In this document: in pieces, positions 37,791 to 50,851 of the stretch
How positions within the stretch are numbered: position 1 is the first letter of the stretch
How the letters are laid out: each line of letters opens with the position of its first letter
Assembly: GCA_026929865.2 (NCBI GenBank)
Contig: CM049395.1
Span: forward strand, 31,423,501-31,487,500
Direction of reading: 5' to 3'
Length of the DNA: 64,000 nt
Source of the DNA: Hyperoplus lanceolatus
Lineage: Eukaryota > Chordata > Actinopteri > Uranoscopiformes > Ammodytidae
Notes under the pieces: generated by a model
Databases searched by the model: none
Seen by the model: the letters and a program-made list of their open reading frames with translations, nothing else
What the model was told of the DNA's origin: nothing
Program-made: the position numbers and the translations under genes

Positions 37791-39437
37791 CTACGGTTTC
37801 TTGTCTGCGTATGATTGGCTGGCGGCGGTTGTGGCGGCGGCAGCGGTGTTGGTGGTAGTGGTGCTGGCAGAGTCTGGATAGACCAGGAAGCCGGTAAAGG
37901 TGATGTACTTGGCGTGGTTGCTGTAGGCCCCGAAGCCGTCTCTCTGGTGGGAGTAGAGCCAGACCGTGTCCCCGGGTTTCAGCGACAGCATCAAGCTCTG
38001 ACTCTGCAGAGCCTTCTCGCCCTGGCTGTCGTCGTAGATCATGGCCTGCACCTCCAGCCGGTTCTTCATCAGCTTGACGGACAGCGTCTTGGTTGGCAGC
38101 TTGCCCACGTTGAAGGAGAAGTAGTACGCGCCCGGAACGCGACACGTAAACACGCCGTCCGTCACGTTGAAGTCCTCTCCGATGTTGACGAACGCCGTGT
38201 CAAAGCTGACCGGCTGGTGCTGAGGCATGCCCACCTGGTCCTCTCCCACAATGCTTTGGGTGCGCCCCACCGAGAAGGCAGATCTCTGGTCATCCTCTTC
38301 ATCTTCATCTTCATCTTCCTCATCCGTTTGTTGAAGCTCCTTGTCCTCCAGCTTGTCTATTGTTCCAGACCTGTCGGCTTCAGTGGCCTGGTTGCTGTTG
38401 ATGTTTTTGTCTTGCCTGGGCTGCTGGGAGTTGATGGCAGGACGGTGTTGGCGGTGGTGTGTCTGGTAGCCATAGGTGTCGGGGTAGACCAGGTAACCGT
38501 TGAAGGTGGTGTAGTGGCCGGTGTTGCTATAGAGCGCGTAGCGAGGGTCGCCGTGGAGACGCAGCCAGACGGTGTCACCGAACTCCAGCTGCAGCATCAC
38601 ACTCTGACTCTGCACCTGGAGATGGAAGCAGACGTTAGTTATGGCAGCTACGGACTCACTGATCTGTTTTACCATCCACTCCAAACATAATATGATCGTC
38701 TACCTCACGCAGCTCCTCATTTAGGGGAGTTTGGTGTGTAATCCCCTCTGTTCTGTTTTCCTTCAGTACCCCATCACAAACCCACCCTCTGTGATTAGAG
38801 CCACATTGCAATATCATAGGCCTACAACAAGAGAGCTTCGACATGATAAACTACCTTAGTAAACATTTCCTCAGAGTGGCAAATCCATCCTGAATCAGAA
38901 CTCAGTTAATATTGTAGTATAACATTTTGTAAAATAGGGCCTACAGTATGATGACTATAAAATGGAATATTTCTAGTGCCAGTCTGATGAATTTGATGCC
39001 ACCCACAAATGCCCACAAAGTGGCGTGGTTGGAGCATCAACCAGGAAAAAGCCATTAATTGCTGATCACTTAGAGGTGAGTGGTCTGAAACCTACCTTCC
39101 TCTCCTCTCCAGCATTTTCCTCGTAGACAATGGCCTGCACCTCGTTCCTGTTCTTCATCAGCATCACAGACAGGTCTTTGTGCGGGAACTTCCCCACGGT
39201 GAAGGAGAAGTAGTAGGCCCCGGGTATACGGCAGCGCAGCAAGCCAGCCTTGGGGTCGAAATCCCCACCGATGTTGACGTAAACAGTGTCAAAGGTCACG
39301 GTCATCTTGGGCCCTCCCTCCATGCTGTTGGTGCGCGAAACGGAGAAAGCAGAGCGTAACTCCACGTCCTCCTGCAGACGAGCAAATCCCCACACACCGC
39401 CTGCATGGCTCAGGCACAGTAGGCCAAGCAGCAGCAT
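37791..39437 (-). CDS. c1qtnf4: C1QTNF4 (CTRP4), secreted protein with two C1q domains
   Basis: Secreted C1q/TNF-related protein. CTRP4 is the family member with two tandem C1q domains and no collagen stalk. Minus-strand exons: 39437-39096 (114 codons) and 38615-37791 (274 codons plus TAG), joined in phase 0, 388 residues; human is 329. The signal peptide [19 protein letters not shown] is followed by C1q domain 1, about residues 28-160 ([11 protein letters not shown] to [12 protein letters not shown]). A linker of about 64 residues contains an acidic run ([12 protein letters not shown], about 212-223). C1q domain 2 starts [11 protein letters not shown] and ends FLVYPD, and a Thr/Ala-rich tail follows. 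The extra length over human lies in the linker and tail. A splice acceptor sits 5 bases upstream of the ATG (AG at 39443-39444), so at least one 5' non-coding exon lies further right. Position beside ndufs3 supports the call. Confidence 0.94.
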
Positions 39438-39765
39438 TGTATCTGCAGAAACAGAGACAAATTATCAATGGGCTTTCAGATCTTTGAATACTGCAGCTAT
39501 GACAGGGTAGTTGCACTGCGTGATATGAAACTCAACAGGCTGGAAAACGAATGTGTATTTTTCTATTGTGGTCAGTTGAAACTTGTCTCTTCTAGTCTCC
39601 CTCAGTTCCCAAAGTAGGCACTGAGGTTCGTTACACAAGCTGGGAGGTAAAACAAAATAAAACCACACACATAGACGGACAAATCTCATATTATGGTGCA
39701 AGCATACATTTGCACATCACAAACACACAGAATAAGCTTCGGCAAATGTGTCTAAAAGATAAACA

Positions 39766-39767
<2 letters not shown>

Positions 39768-39837
<70 letters not shown>
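39768..39837. repeat. (AC)n microsatellite
   Basis: About 35 uninterrupted AC units upstream of c1qtnf4. Confidence 0.97.
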
Positions 39838-39842
<5 letters not shown>

Positions 39843-42322
39843 TGTACACACAATCCCTGTGCAGTGTTTGAACCATTCAAGCAGATTGCTCTCAGTGGAG
39901 GAGGTATTATTGTGTCTTTTATTAACAGAGACAAGCACTCTCATTGTCTAATTGTCTCCCTCTAATGAACCAGCAGGACGCAGATGTGCACAGGTGGAGC
40001 CCCTTACAACAGAATGAGATCATGAGAGTGTCATGTACAGAGCTACCAACCAGAACCACTGGAGTTGTTCAGTACAGTTTATCAACATATACGAGGAACA
40101 AATACAGTATGTAGAAGTGGAACTGCTCCTTAATCTAGTGTACGGTAATGTAAAGCAACTGGATTGGCTGTTTTAGCCTCAAAGCTATAGTGCATAACTT
40201 AATTAGTTATTACAACAACACTGTCGGTGCATCTACATGAGGTAAGCCTTCGGTGAATGCGCATGGATTTGATTCCTTCTGCTGTACATCCAAGTTTTTT
40301 TCTTAGGAGTTCAAACAACAACTTAAACATTTTCTGGGAGCTTCTTGGGATTTATCTAGGCTCCTGTCCCAGTGTCAAGGGTTGACATCAGTTTATAAAC
40401 GCTGCCAAACTGAGAAGTACAGAGAGAGTTTTGTCAACTTTGTGTTATACTCGTTTGGTGATTAATATGAATGTTTTCCCTGTTGCAATGCACCCCTTCC
40501 AAGGCCTTGGAAGTTATTTGCTGAAACTAAATGTTCATCTTAAACCGACCTCTAAATTAAAAAGTATTACAGCGGTTAATTGTACAGAAGGCAATGAGGC
40601 ACAACTGATTGTTTTTATCTGATCGCTTGTCCCGCTGCAGCAGGGGAAAAATCCATTCTGCTAGAACAAAAGCTGCTGCAGTGTTATCAGTTTCCTTGAG
40701 GAATCTGAGCACACAGATTTTTTGTTAAATGTAGACAATTAAATAAATAAACAAAAAGAAAATACAGAATTTACAATGCAGCAGTTAGACTTGTTCGTAA
40801 AATGGCAGCTTGCACTATGATAGTGTTTGTTTGTGCTGGTAATGGCAGCAATTGTAACTCGTCATTTGGATAGACTATACTCTTTAGAGACTGTGAGGCT
40901 TTAGGTTCAAACAGCAAAGAAAGAACAGATCAAACAAACCTGTTCCATAATAAGGGCCCCTGGGAGTTAAGCACAGAGAGGAGCAACAAAACAGAAAATA
41001 CTGGAGCACAACTTAGTAATAAAATGTTTTGAATTAAAAATTAACACAGCACGGCGTTCGTCTTATTTTTTGTTGTTGTTATTTTTAATAGGCCATTTAA
41101 CTATAGTATAGATGTATGAAATAGTATAAATGTTCAATACATGTGTTCAGCATGTACACATGCTAATGATACATGAATTTGTGCAGTGGCAGATGGGAAG
41201 GTCATATCTGTCCGTGACGCAAAGCTTTGGACCAATACATCTTTTACCCTGATGGAGAGGCTATATGTGAAGTCAGAAAAGTTATTGCAATATATCTTAA
41301 AACAAAAGAACAATCCAACCAATAGTAGTAAAGATATATTTAAGAGCACAGAACTCTTCTTCAATCAATCAAAAGCAGGAACTGACTGAGATTGTAGTTT
41401 GTTATTATTATTATTTAGTCTATTTAGATAATTTTTTTCTGTTGTATGAATGGCTCCAACATAGTGTAGTGAACACTGTCATGTGAACCCCTCATTTAGA
41501 GCACACTCTCAAACAACTGAGTTAGAGTTAATTATCTTGATGATGCTTGTTTCAAGAGGAGACAAGATTAAGTTATCATATTTGTCCCTGACAATGGAGC
41601 TACTCCCTGCTCTTACTAGCAAATTATAGCTTATGCAAACTTGATGTGACCACCAGCACTTAATTATGATGGCTCTGAAAAAAAACATTCATCATTTTGA
41701 TAGATACAAGAAGATTATATTCATCCATTTAACTAATGCTGTGAATTATATTATGAATTGCATTTTATTTTGCAATTAAAGTCTTATCTCCAAATATCCA
41801 TCCATCATCAAATTGTATAGAATTTATGGGTCAGAGATACAATCCTGACAGGAGGAGCCTCGCAGCCTCCTTTGCCCAGCAGCCTGGTTGAGGCCCTTCT
41901 GGGGGATTCCCATAGGCTCAAACAGACTAGGGCTAGATTAATCTGTTAATTTGTTATATATCTTTTCACATACTGTTGTCCTTCTTACATTCTTTGACAG
42001 TTTCAGGGTTTATTACACGTCTAAATACTTTTCAGAAGTTGAGGAAAGGTACTGTATATTACATTTTTTAGAGATAATCTCACCTTCGGTTTGAAACAGG
42101 AAATTAAAAAGAGTCCCCCTTGACCTCCCTACACTGAATTTTTTATTATTTTATTATGTCATAATTCCTGTGGCCACTACATGACATGATTGTGGTTTAT
42201 ATGCAGATGATTTTGAAGTTTTTTTTTGGGACGGCAGTCTCAGTTCACAGTCTACTCGAGTCCACACCACATCCATGTATGGTTTTGAAAGTTAGAAATG
42301 TTCAAATATGTACAATCTGTTC
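39838..42322. other. non-coding region, no gene recognised
   Basis: AT-rich DNA upstream of c1qtnf4 on both strands. It could be intron of that gene's 5' non-coding part. I see no coding exon. Short open frames here have no recognisable domain. Confidence 0.6.
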
Positions 42323-43197
42323 TATGGAAGTAAATGAGTGTCATCGGATTTTGAAAATAAAAAGCCATTGAATTTTAAGCACTGAATATTTATGCATTGA
42401 AATAATGTATCTGAATTTTTTGCTGCATTGAAATAATGTATCCAAATTTTTTGCCTCTGAATTTAACTCATTACATTTTAAACAATTAATTTTCACCTTT
42501 ATCTTGCAATGTTCTCAAATTCCAAATCAAATATTCAGTGTTAAAAAATTCAATGTGCCAAATTCAACTGCAAAATCCCATGTATGAAATTCAGAGTAAA
42601 ACTTTGGGGACCCAAGGAAGAGTAATCGATCATAGATGTTAGATCGCGTTCAACAAAGAGAGCCAGTGGGAATATTAGCTCGTTGCCTTGAATACCCCTG
42701 ACTGATGTAGGAAGGCAAATCAGGTTTTAGCCATGTCAAACGGCAACACAAGTAAAGAGGGTGCTTCGGTGAGTACAAACATGTTTCTATATATATGCTA
42801 GCCATTATATTCTTCCTTATATATTCCCACTGGCTCTCTTTGTTTGAACCTATGGTTTGAACGCAATCTAGCATCTATGATCGATTGCTCTTCCTTGGGT
42901 CCCCAAAGTTTTACTCTGAATTTCATACATGGGATTTTGCAGTTGAATTTGGCACATTGAATTTTTTAACACTGAATATTTGATTTGGAATTTGAGAACA
43001 TTGCAAGATAAAGGTGAAAATTAATTGTTTAAAATGTAATGAGTTAAATTCAGAGGCAAAAAATTTGGATACATTATTTCAATGCAGCAAAAAATTCAGA
43101 TACATTATTTCAATGCATAAATATTCAGTGCTTAAAATTCAATGGCTTTTTATTTTCAAAATCCGATGACACTCATTTACTTCCATACTGTTCTACT
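42323..43197. mobile_element. 875-bp near-perfect palindromic (fold-back) element
   Basis: The left arm from TATGGAAGTAAATGAGTG (42323) to about 42680 is the near-exact reverse complement of the right arm, about 42826-43197. The central 150 bp are unique and include a TGTTTCTATATATATGC stretch. The flanking sequence CTGTTC is present on both sides (42317-42322 and 43198-43203). If the terminal TA is not counted as part of the element, the flank match extends to 8 bp (CTGTTCTA). No reading frame is present. Confidence 0.88.
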
Positions 43198-43205
43198 ATT
43201 TTGCA

Positions 43206-44159
43206 AATGCTTTTTTTCAAGTGAGTAAGTAAACAGGTACATGGCTTATGTCTGGTGTGGTTGCAAAACAAGCATAAGACAGTTTAAAATGGGACATTGG
43301 ATTCATCTATGACTCATGAACATCTGGTACATTAATGTCAATTGGCATAAAATTCCCCAATCTACAATCACGCTGGTTGCAGTGAGAATTACTTGGAACA
43401 ACATTTTTGGAGCGACCAGATGCCCAACACCTGGCTCTTCTCAGTGTGGGGCAGCACTGTCTGACTCATAGACAGGTGTTTGAAGTATAAAGCTAAGGGA
43501 GGCCCGCACAGTCCACCCCCAAAATATATAGGTTCTTTCTTGAAACTTCACAACGTCTGTCGAGAGCAACGTTCGCACGACACAGACCCACAATTGCCAG
43601 ACAGTATGTGAAACAAACCATAGCTCTACCCGTTTCCCATTATCATACTCATAATAGCCGTTGCCTTAGAATGTAATCCAGGGTTTTTGCAGAATCCTTC
43701 AATACCGACGCTCCTGTCTGGAGATAGCGTTGATAAAGAGAACCGCTGGCTTCGGAGTGATCAACTTTCACAATGAAAAAGGGATTTGGTCATGTACCAT
43801 TGTCTGCTGTCGAAGAGCCATCTGTCCCTCAACACTTGGTTAATTATTTCAGCCATTAAACACTGTCATCTGATCTCCACTATCTCCAAAATCTCCATAA
43901 CTGTGATTATAATAGTGTTTGACATTCTGAGTCTGTCTGCTCAGGCTGAAAGGGTTGATGTGCCCTTCTAAGAAAAAGACAGAGGGTACAAGGGAGAGAT
44001 GGAGCAACCATGTCTGAACACACCATCAGTTATTAGTGTGTTTTTTTTAGCTGAATGTATATTGTTTCCAAAAGATCAGTCTCCCAAGGATTTCAAAACG
44101 AGCCTTATTTTAAATTTGACCTTCATGCATTTTTCATTATATGGTGCATTGTAAAATTG
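43206..44159. other. non-coding region, no gene recognised
   Basis: Apparently single-copy DNA without a recognisable exon, RNA gene or repeat end. It could contain regulatory elements, but nothing in the bases proves that. Confidence 0.55.
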
Positions 44160-44481
44160 GGTAAAACTTTACAATACATTAATTAACTGTTATTTAATGC
44201 TTAGTTATTGCTATTAATGGTTAGTTAATGCTTATTTAGAATGAACTAACTGTTAGTTATTTACAGTTAGTAAATGCTTGGTAAGGAATTAATACGCTTA
44301 GTTAACTAATGCTTAGATAAATATTAACTAAGCATACCGGTTACTTCATGCTTAGTCAATGCTTATTAAGCACTAACTAAGCAGTTATTAATAATAAGTT
44401 AATGCTTCTTAAATATTTATTAAGCATTAACTAAACCTTAACTAAAAGGTCATTAATGTATTCTTATTGTAAAGTGTTACC
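44160..44481. mobile_element. 322-bp MITE with GGTAA(C/A)ACTTTA termini
   Basis: The left end GGTAAAACTTTACAATA and the right end TATTGTAAAGTGTTACC are inverted copies. The interior is composed of iterated taagcattaactaa/ttagttaatgctta motifs in both orientations, so it can fold along most of its length. This type of element is common in fish. Confidence 0.8.
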
Positions 44482-47400
44482 TAAAAGTGTCTCACAAACT
44501 CAATGGCTGTTGTTCCTCAACCCCTTGAAGCATTGTCTAACTTTTTACATTAGGGTTTATATGCAAAAATATGAAAAACAACCCTACAATTGCATGTCAG
44601 TGTGCTCGTATCGTGTCCCTGGAGAGAACCAAACTTTCTCGCAAGTAGTTGGACTTCATTACTTTACAGGCTCGGTCTTTAGTCAGCTCTTGTATCGCTT
44701 TGCCATCAAATAGAGCAGCACCTGGCAGTATATCAGCTGCATCCCATTCAGGTTGAGGCTCTCCCTGAGATCTTCTCCAAGTCTAAAAATAGAGGAAGTA
44801 GAAAAGCTCATTTCTCCTCCCTGGAGACGGATCAATAACTGATGATCAAGATGGGGAAGGACGGGAGGAGGGAGAGGAAATGCAAGGAGGAGATGCCAGG
44901 AGAGAAAGCTGATCAAAAGTGGGAAGCTGCGTGACTGGTATTTGTGTGTTTATAGGGATGATGGTTATACAATGAGGTTGTGTGTGTGTGTGTGTGTGTT
45001 TGCATAGTCCTAGTTTCGTACGATGCTGTTGTGGTGTGTGTATCCGAATGCATTTGTGTGCATGTGTGTGTACTAATGTAAAATGTATTTCTGTGAAAAA
45101 GGGTTGGGTCACATGAATTCTGCATGTGTGTGTGTCCTATATAATATTGTAAAGCATAATGTATTTCTGGTTGTGTGTGCAAAATGTGTCTACAGTAGAT
45201 TAGACATATAGATCCATGTAAGTACAGTATAGTATGTGTGTTAATGTATATGTGTATGTAGGCTGGATGTGCATGATGTCTTTTGTGTTTGAATGTGTGT
45301 TACCACAGTGTGGTTGTGTGCAAGTAATTCTCTCCTACTTGCTGGGCCACCTGCCTTATGTGATAACAAACACAGTGGCCCTCAGACTGAAGCAGCACAA
45401 CCAATCTCCAACTCGCACCGCCTGACTGAGGATTACGAGTTCATATTACCTTTAAGTCTGATCTAAGAACCTGTTAATATGTTTTCATATTTCCTCCCGC
45501 TGCAGTGCAAGCACAGTAGGGGCATCATGGAAAAATATCAGGAGGCCTTTTAACCGTCAACCAGAGGCTCCTGAATTTGTCCCACAGTGGCTAAGGTTGG
45601 AATTTGGGGGAGATTCCACTGCGATTGGAGTTCTCTTCTCATAGCTGCACTTTATCAATATTTAATATTACCACTGAATGCACTGACTTCATGTTAGGTG
45701 AGAGGGCTTTGCACGTAGGGCCAAACCCTTAGAGATCTTTGCCAATTCTGGAGGGGCCTACGAGGCTCTCATTGAGTGCTCTTATTGAGCTCTTTTCCAG
45801 CAGCTAGAGGCAGCTTTTTTCAGCAAACATGCTCTAATGGACCCACTGTTCTACCCAACAGCCTGCCCAACATAATACAGGAGACAAAAACAATTCAGGA
45901 CTTAGATGGTTGAACATCTAGCAGCTAAAAAGACTGACACTTTTTCAGGAGTTGGTGGAGACCAAAGTTAAAATTATAGTCAATATTGGACGTAGATTCA
46001 ATTACAATGTTGTACTGTATATACCTTGTTTCTTGCATTACAGACAATGGAAGTAATTTGACATATGGTCTTTACTTCTGTCTTTCCAGTGTCCTTGTTT
46101 CTTTACCGTTTCATTTCCTTTTTCTGATTTGTAATAACTGTCATCGTAATACTGTCTTTAGAGCCCCTTCCAGTAAAGACCTCCTGATATTACCCTTTAC
46201 GTGTAGCCCGCTCCATTTAGGGAATGGGAATGTGACAGTCATCCATTTTGGTAGGATGACAACAATCACTTGTACACTGTTTGGATTTTGCCATGGTCGG
46301 TCGACACTGTTTTATAGCTGGATGTAACGGCCAATTGCTCTACCAAAAAAATGAAGAAGTTAATTGGATGGCTTGGGATTCAATTGAGTGAATCTTTGAA
46401 TTGCTGACAGGTATAAGCGCCAATGCAAAACGCCAGATCAACATAGTGAGTGGAATGGGCGGCAAGCTGTCAAGAATTGATATAATTAACTAGCTTCAAT
46501 TTTGTAAATCATTCCTTTGCCTCTGTTGAGAGCTTCTCTTTAGGCATTGTATACTCAAAAATAATGTTGCGTCACTCTTTATGACAATGTAGTTCAATTT
46601 GTATTTCAAGTTCTTTGGTCAAGTCAAAGTGGAATCAGTTCTTGGAGAAGCTGATTCACTATCATCATGATCAAAGTGTAAATCCATCTCTCTTCTGTGC
46701 CTCCCAGAACATTGTTCTCTCGTACTCTCATCCTCTCTCTCTCTCATTAGATCAAAGCCACACAGAGAGAACCATTGTTCCGTTGTGTAGTCGAGCATGG
46801 CTGCATGCCTCTACTGAAGCCAAAATAACAAAGCAACACTCATCGCACAAGTGTATGGGTGCACGTGCATATCAAAACACTCACACTAGTTATTGTTTTT
46901 GCGTTTCTTCATTTCATTACAACAAGAAATGTAAGCATTAGAAAACTGTTTGGTGGGCACAGAAGTAATGGGCAGATGAATAAACTGTCAAATATATATT
47001 ATCTAATAATAATATAATTATATCCAGATAAGAACATATACAGTAGTGACTCTCTTTTAATCCACACATTGTCAGTTTTTGTTCATGCTTGAAAAACATG
47101 ATAAAGTTTGAAATTTAGTGAGCTTCAGAGGTGTAGGTAAACGTGTCTTTTTGAACTCTGGAACTCAGCTAAATTGATTCACAGTCGAAAACTGTTGCTG
47201 AGCTGTGGTTACCTTGTCCGAACAGCAGCTCCCTACTTGTCTAAAAAATTAGAGATTAATGTTGATCCTCTTATATCGCACATGGTAAGAAAGCTAATTC
47301 TTCCTTTTAAGGTTGTATACAATTGTAATCAGCACTACATTCATGCCTACAAATGTGAAATGTGCTTTTGCGTCTCTGCTGTCATGTCCTTCATAAGATT

Positions 47401-48664
47401 GATCACACATCGTTCCTGTCCCTGTCCTTGCTCAGTAACACGCACTGGACCCATACGTCTCCATTTAGGCCCGTGTTTACCCAAACACAGAGGATGAAAG
47501 ATATTTTGCTTTATGAGCTTAGACAAACATCCATTGTGCAGAGGCAGCTCAAGGCCAAACCCAACCGCTCATCTCTTCATAACAAAAGGGGGCGGCGATG
47601 GAGGCTGCTGCTGCTTTCTCCTCTCCCGCTGCCACATGAGTAAAAGTCCCTTTGAATTTTTTTTTTGATTTGCAGCACAAAACCTTGAAAAAACACACAC
47701 AAAAAATATCAGTGACATCAGGTCCAAATTCTCTGCTGAGAGGAGAAAGACTATATCCCAATGAGAAAATAATCACTGCCTTAAGCAGTGTGGATACTCA
47801 TCAATCCATGTAAATAAGCAGCAACATGATAGATGCTGCAGGCGTTGGAAACTGATTGTGTTTATTCATAACAATGATTGTCCATCTCTCCTAATGTGTC
47901 ACATCATCAACAAGGATATTTATGAGGCAAAATCTATCTTCTTTCACTGTCAAACCAAATTGAAACATATGAAAACGATGATATGAGTTTGTAATGAAGT
48001 TTATGTCCTGGAAACTGCAGTGTTATCAGAGAGTATTAGGACAGTGATGTTTTATTGGGTTGTGAGGTTGAAATGCTGACATCCAGCTTCCATTTTGTCC
48101 TAACAGTACATTTAACAGCTAAAGAGACAGGTATACAGTATTCCCCTCAGGCATTGGTGGAGACCAAAAACATAACCCTAAAGAGAATGTATATTGGGCT
48201 AACATTTGACACATGGACACATATACGCCTCAAAATATAAGGTAATGTTGCCTGATTATTGCTTGATGTTACGGGCAACTGCTTAAGTTGCCAACAAGTC
48301 TACCATATTAACATAAAATATGTCAATACTGTATTCACGACCATGTCCATGCTCTCAAGCATCTGAAAATGATTTATGTAGGTTTTAAGAGGGTATAAGG
48401 AGGGGCAAAACGTTTTTGCATGGTCTCAGATTTGGAGAATATCCAAATGTAAAAATGTGTTTAAGCTGAAAGTCAGCACTGTAGTCATTGTTTCATTGCC
48501 ATAACAGAACCACTGCAGTTTCCTACCTTATTCTCTCAGCCACCCACCTCTACTTGGGTTTGTGAATTTGTACTTTTTTTCAGAATGCATTTCAGCAATA
48601 TCTCACCTGACCTTGATCCATATCAAACAGAAATAGTTACACTGTTGTGATAGCAACAGTAACA

Positions 48665-48672
<8 letters not shown>

Positions 48673-48705
<33 letters not shown>
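48673..48705. repeat. (GA)n microsatellite
   Basis: About 16 GA units. Confidence 0.95.
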
Positions 48706-48708
<3 letters not shown>

Positions 48709-48808
48709 TTTCTCTTTGCTTTTTTGCAATGGATTTCCGCCTTCATGGTTATTGAAAGTTGCTGCAAAATTGTGCTGATGTTTTAAGCACCAAGAAAAAT
48801 AATCTTTT

Positions 48809-48860
48809 GGGGGCGCTCGTTGTGTAGTGGTTAGTGTGCCTCCCTCCATAGAGACTCAGT
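48809..48860 (+). mobile_element. possible tRNA-derived SINE head
   Basis: The sequence GTGTAGTGGTTAGTGTGCCT resembles a tRNA A-box region as found at the start of tRNA-derived SINEs. No clear B-box follows within the expected distance, so it would be truncated. Confidence 0.3.
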
Positions 48861-50077
48861 CCTCTAAATATTAAATAATTTTTAATTTTTTAATTTTTTA
48901 ACATTATTAAATCAATGATTACGCTGTACTCGACAAGTTAGTTGCTTGGGTTTCTTTCCAATCTGTCTGATCGTCTGACTATATGTCTTTCTGCCCCGTC
49001 AGAACCATTTACTTGGTAGGTACAATGTTACTGGAAAGAGGGCCAAAACTGTACATACATAACATAACACCCTAGCTATGATTAACCTGAATAACCCTTT
49101 AACGTGTGGATCAAAATGGTGGCCATCATAATTTTCACTTAATGAGATTTAAGAGCCTTCCTCCAAACAGCAATCATTCGGTCTAGTACATTGTGCCATC
49201 ATTCAGTGCAATGTGGCAAACATATAGTAAGCGCACAACCCTCTTACTGACTTCAGTGCCCTTTCATGCCTATTGAACGTTGCCAGTTTGAAAAGAAAAA
49301 AATAATCAATATGTTTTACCTGACTCCTACCTTTTTAAACTGAGTGACTGTTTCCAACTGAAAAGCCTCCAGAGGCTTATTAGAAAGAGCACAAAACCAG
49401 TTCTTTCTCTTCGCCAATCAATTCAATGCAAAAACACATTACACATCATATTTGTCACATCTACGTACATGTACTATTAATTGCACACAAAAAAATTCAC
49501 AGCACATGAAAGGTCTCCATTATGATCAATACTGCAGTTCTGTTTTCGAAGGTTGAAGGTTGCAGGGTGTGACTGATGTTCTCCAACCAGCTCAGTCAGA
49601 CTCCTGCCTGCTGAGGGGCTGGGAGGGCCAAATCAAAGCATAGGCTTCTGAGGGAGGGGGGTACGAAGGTTCACACCTCTGAGTAGAAGTCAGTATCAAA
49701 ATGTACACTTCTTGGATGGACATCAAAGTACTAAGTCTACTTTGATGACTGTCTATTCTCGTGATCTGTAATCCTGACAGGGGAATTCAAAATGGGGATT
49801 CCTGAGCTGACTTCTGCATCATATAATCAGGTGTGTGTGAGCCCAGAGAAGTCTGGGGTTTTGGGCTAGGAGAACTGATAGCAAGCACCTTGAGTCTGAA
49901 CTAAAATACCTTTTTGGGGACTACAAAGTTTGTATTTATGAATACTTCATGCTATTATGTCACATTGCATTGGTTTTTAAAACCAGACTTTTCAGGATCT
50001 ACAAAAGTAAGCTTTCTTATGTTAAAAAAAGGAGCTGGAATATCTTATGTGGGACAACCTGAACAAAGGAAGAGATC

Positions 50078-50607
50078 TTAAAGCTCCCATATTATACACT
50101 TTTCGGTTCTATTATACACCATATTATATGGTCTTAGTGGTCCCTAATACGTTTTTCTTTAATTGTTTGCTGAAAAAAACTTTCAGATAATTTATTGTAC
50201 GATGCTGATGTTCAGCTAATCTCACAATGGCCTATTTTTTAAAAAGATCTGCAGCTCCCCTCGTAAATATACAATCTTTGAGCTCCCCCCGCCCCCTGTC
50301 CAGAAGCGAAGCTAGATACGCCTCGCCCTCTGTCTGTCAGGGCCGTGGACCAATAAGAAATAGGGGTGTGGGCTGCACAGTGGAAGCGTCTGGCTTTCCA
50401 GTTTTTGAGGTCAGAAACGAGGAGAATTCTGACTGGAGTATATTGGGGGGGAGGGGGGGGGGGGGGGGGGTTCAGAAAGGGGGAGTGTGAGAAAAGGAGA
50501 GATTGTTATTTTTTTAAATATTTTGGCAGTCTCTAGGCACACCGTGGACCCATGGATATGTTAGAACACATTTAAAAAGTGCATTTAGCATAATAAGTGA
50601 CCTTTAA
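50078..50607. mobile_element. 530-bp MITE flanked by TTAA
   Basis: Both ends are TTAA (50078-50081 and 50604-50607), followed inward by related inverted sequences (AAGCTCCCATATTAT against AAGGTCACTTATTAT). The interior is GC-rich with a poly-G run at about 50449-50470. TTAA target sites are typical of piggyBac and Kolobok-type transposons. No transposase is seen. Confidence 0.65.
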
Positions 50608-50740
50608 TGACCTCTCGTAGCTACAGATATATCACTGGGCTCTCCACCAACTAAGACACTCTGAACACTGTATGAAATGCTCCTTCAGTCAGATAAATAA
50701 CAGTCAGCATGCTGTGTGCACACATAATACTTAAACACAT

Positions 50741-50851
<111 letters not shown>

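Larger units (their letters stand above)
44482..50077. other. non-coding region, no gene recognised
   Basis: No exon is recognised. The region contains short TG-rich patches near 44979-45000 and a GA microsatellite at 48673-48705. The short open frames have no domain or splice context that I can support. Confidence 0.55.

Noticed and set aside
37815..38690. Long open frame (291 codons) on the + strand
   Set aside because: It is the antisense shadow of the c1qtnf4 second exon. It has no splice context, no recognisable domain, and exists because of the GC-rich codon bias of the real gene.
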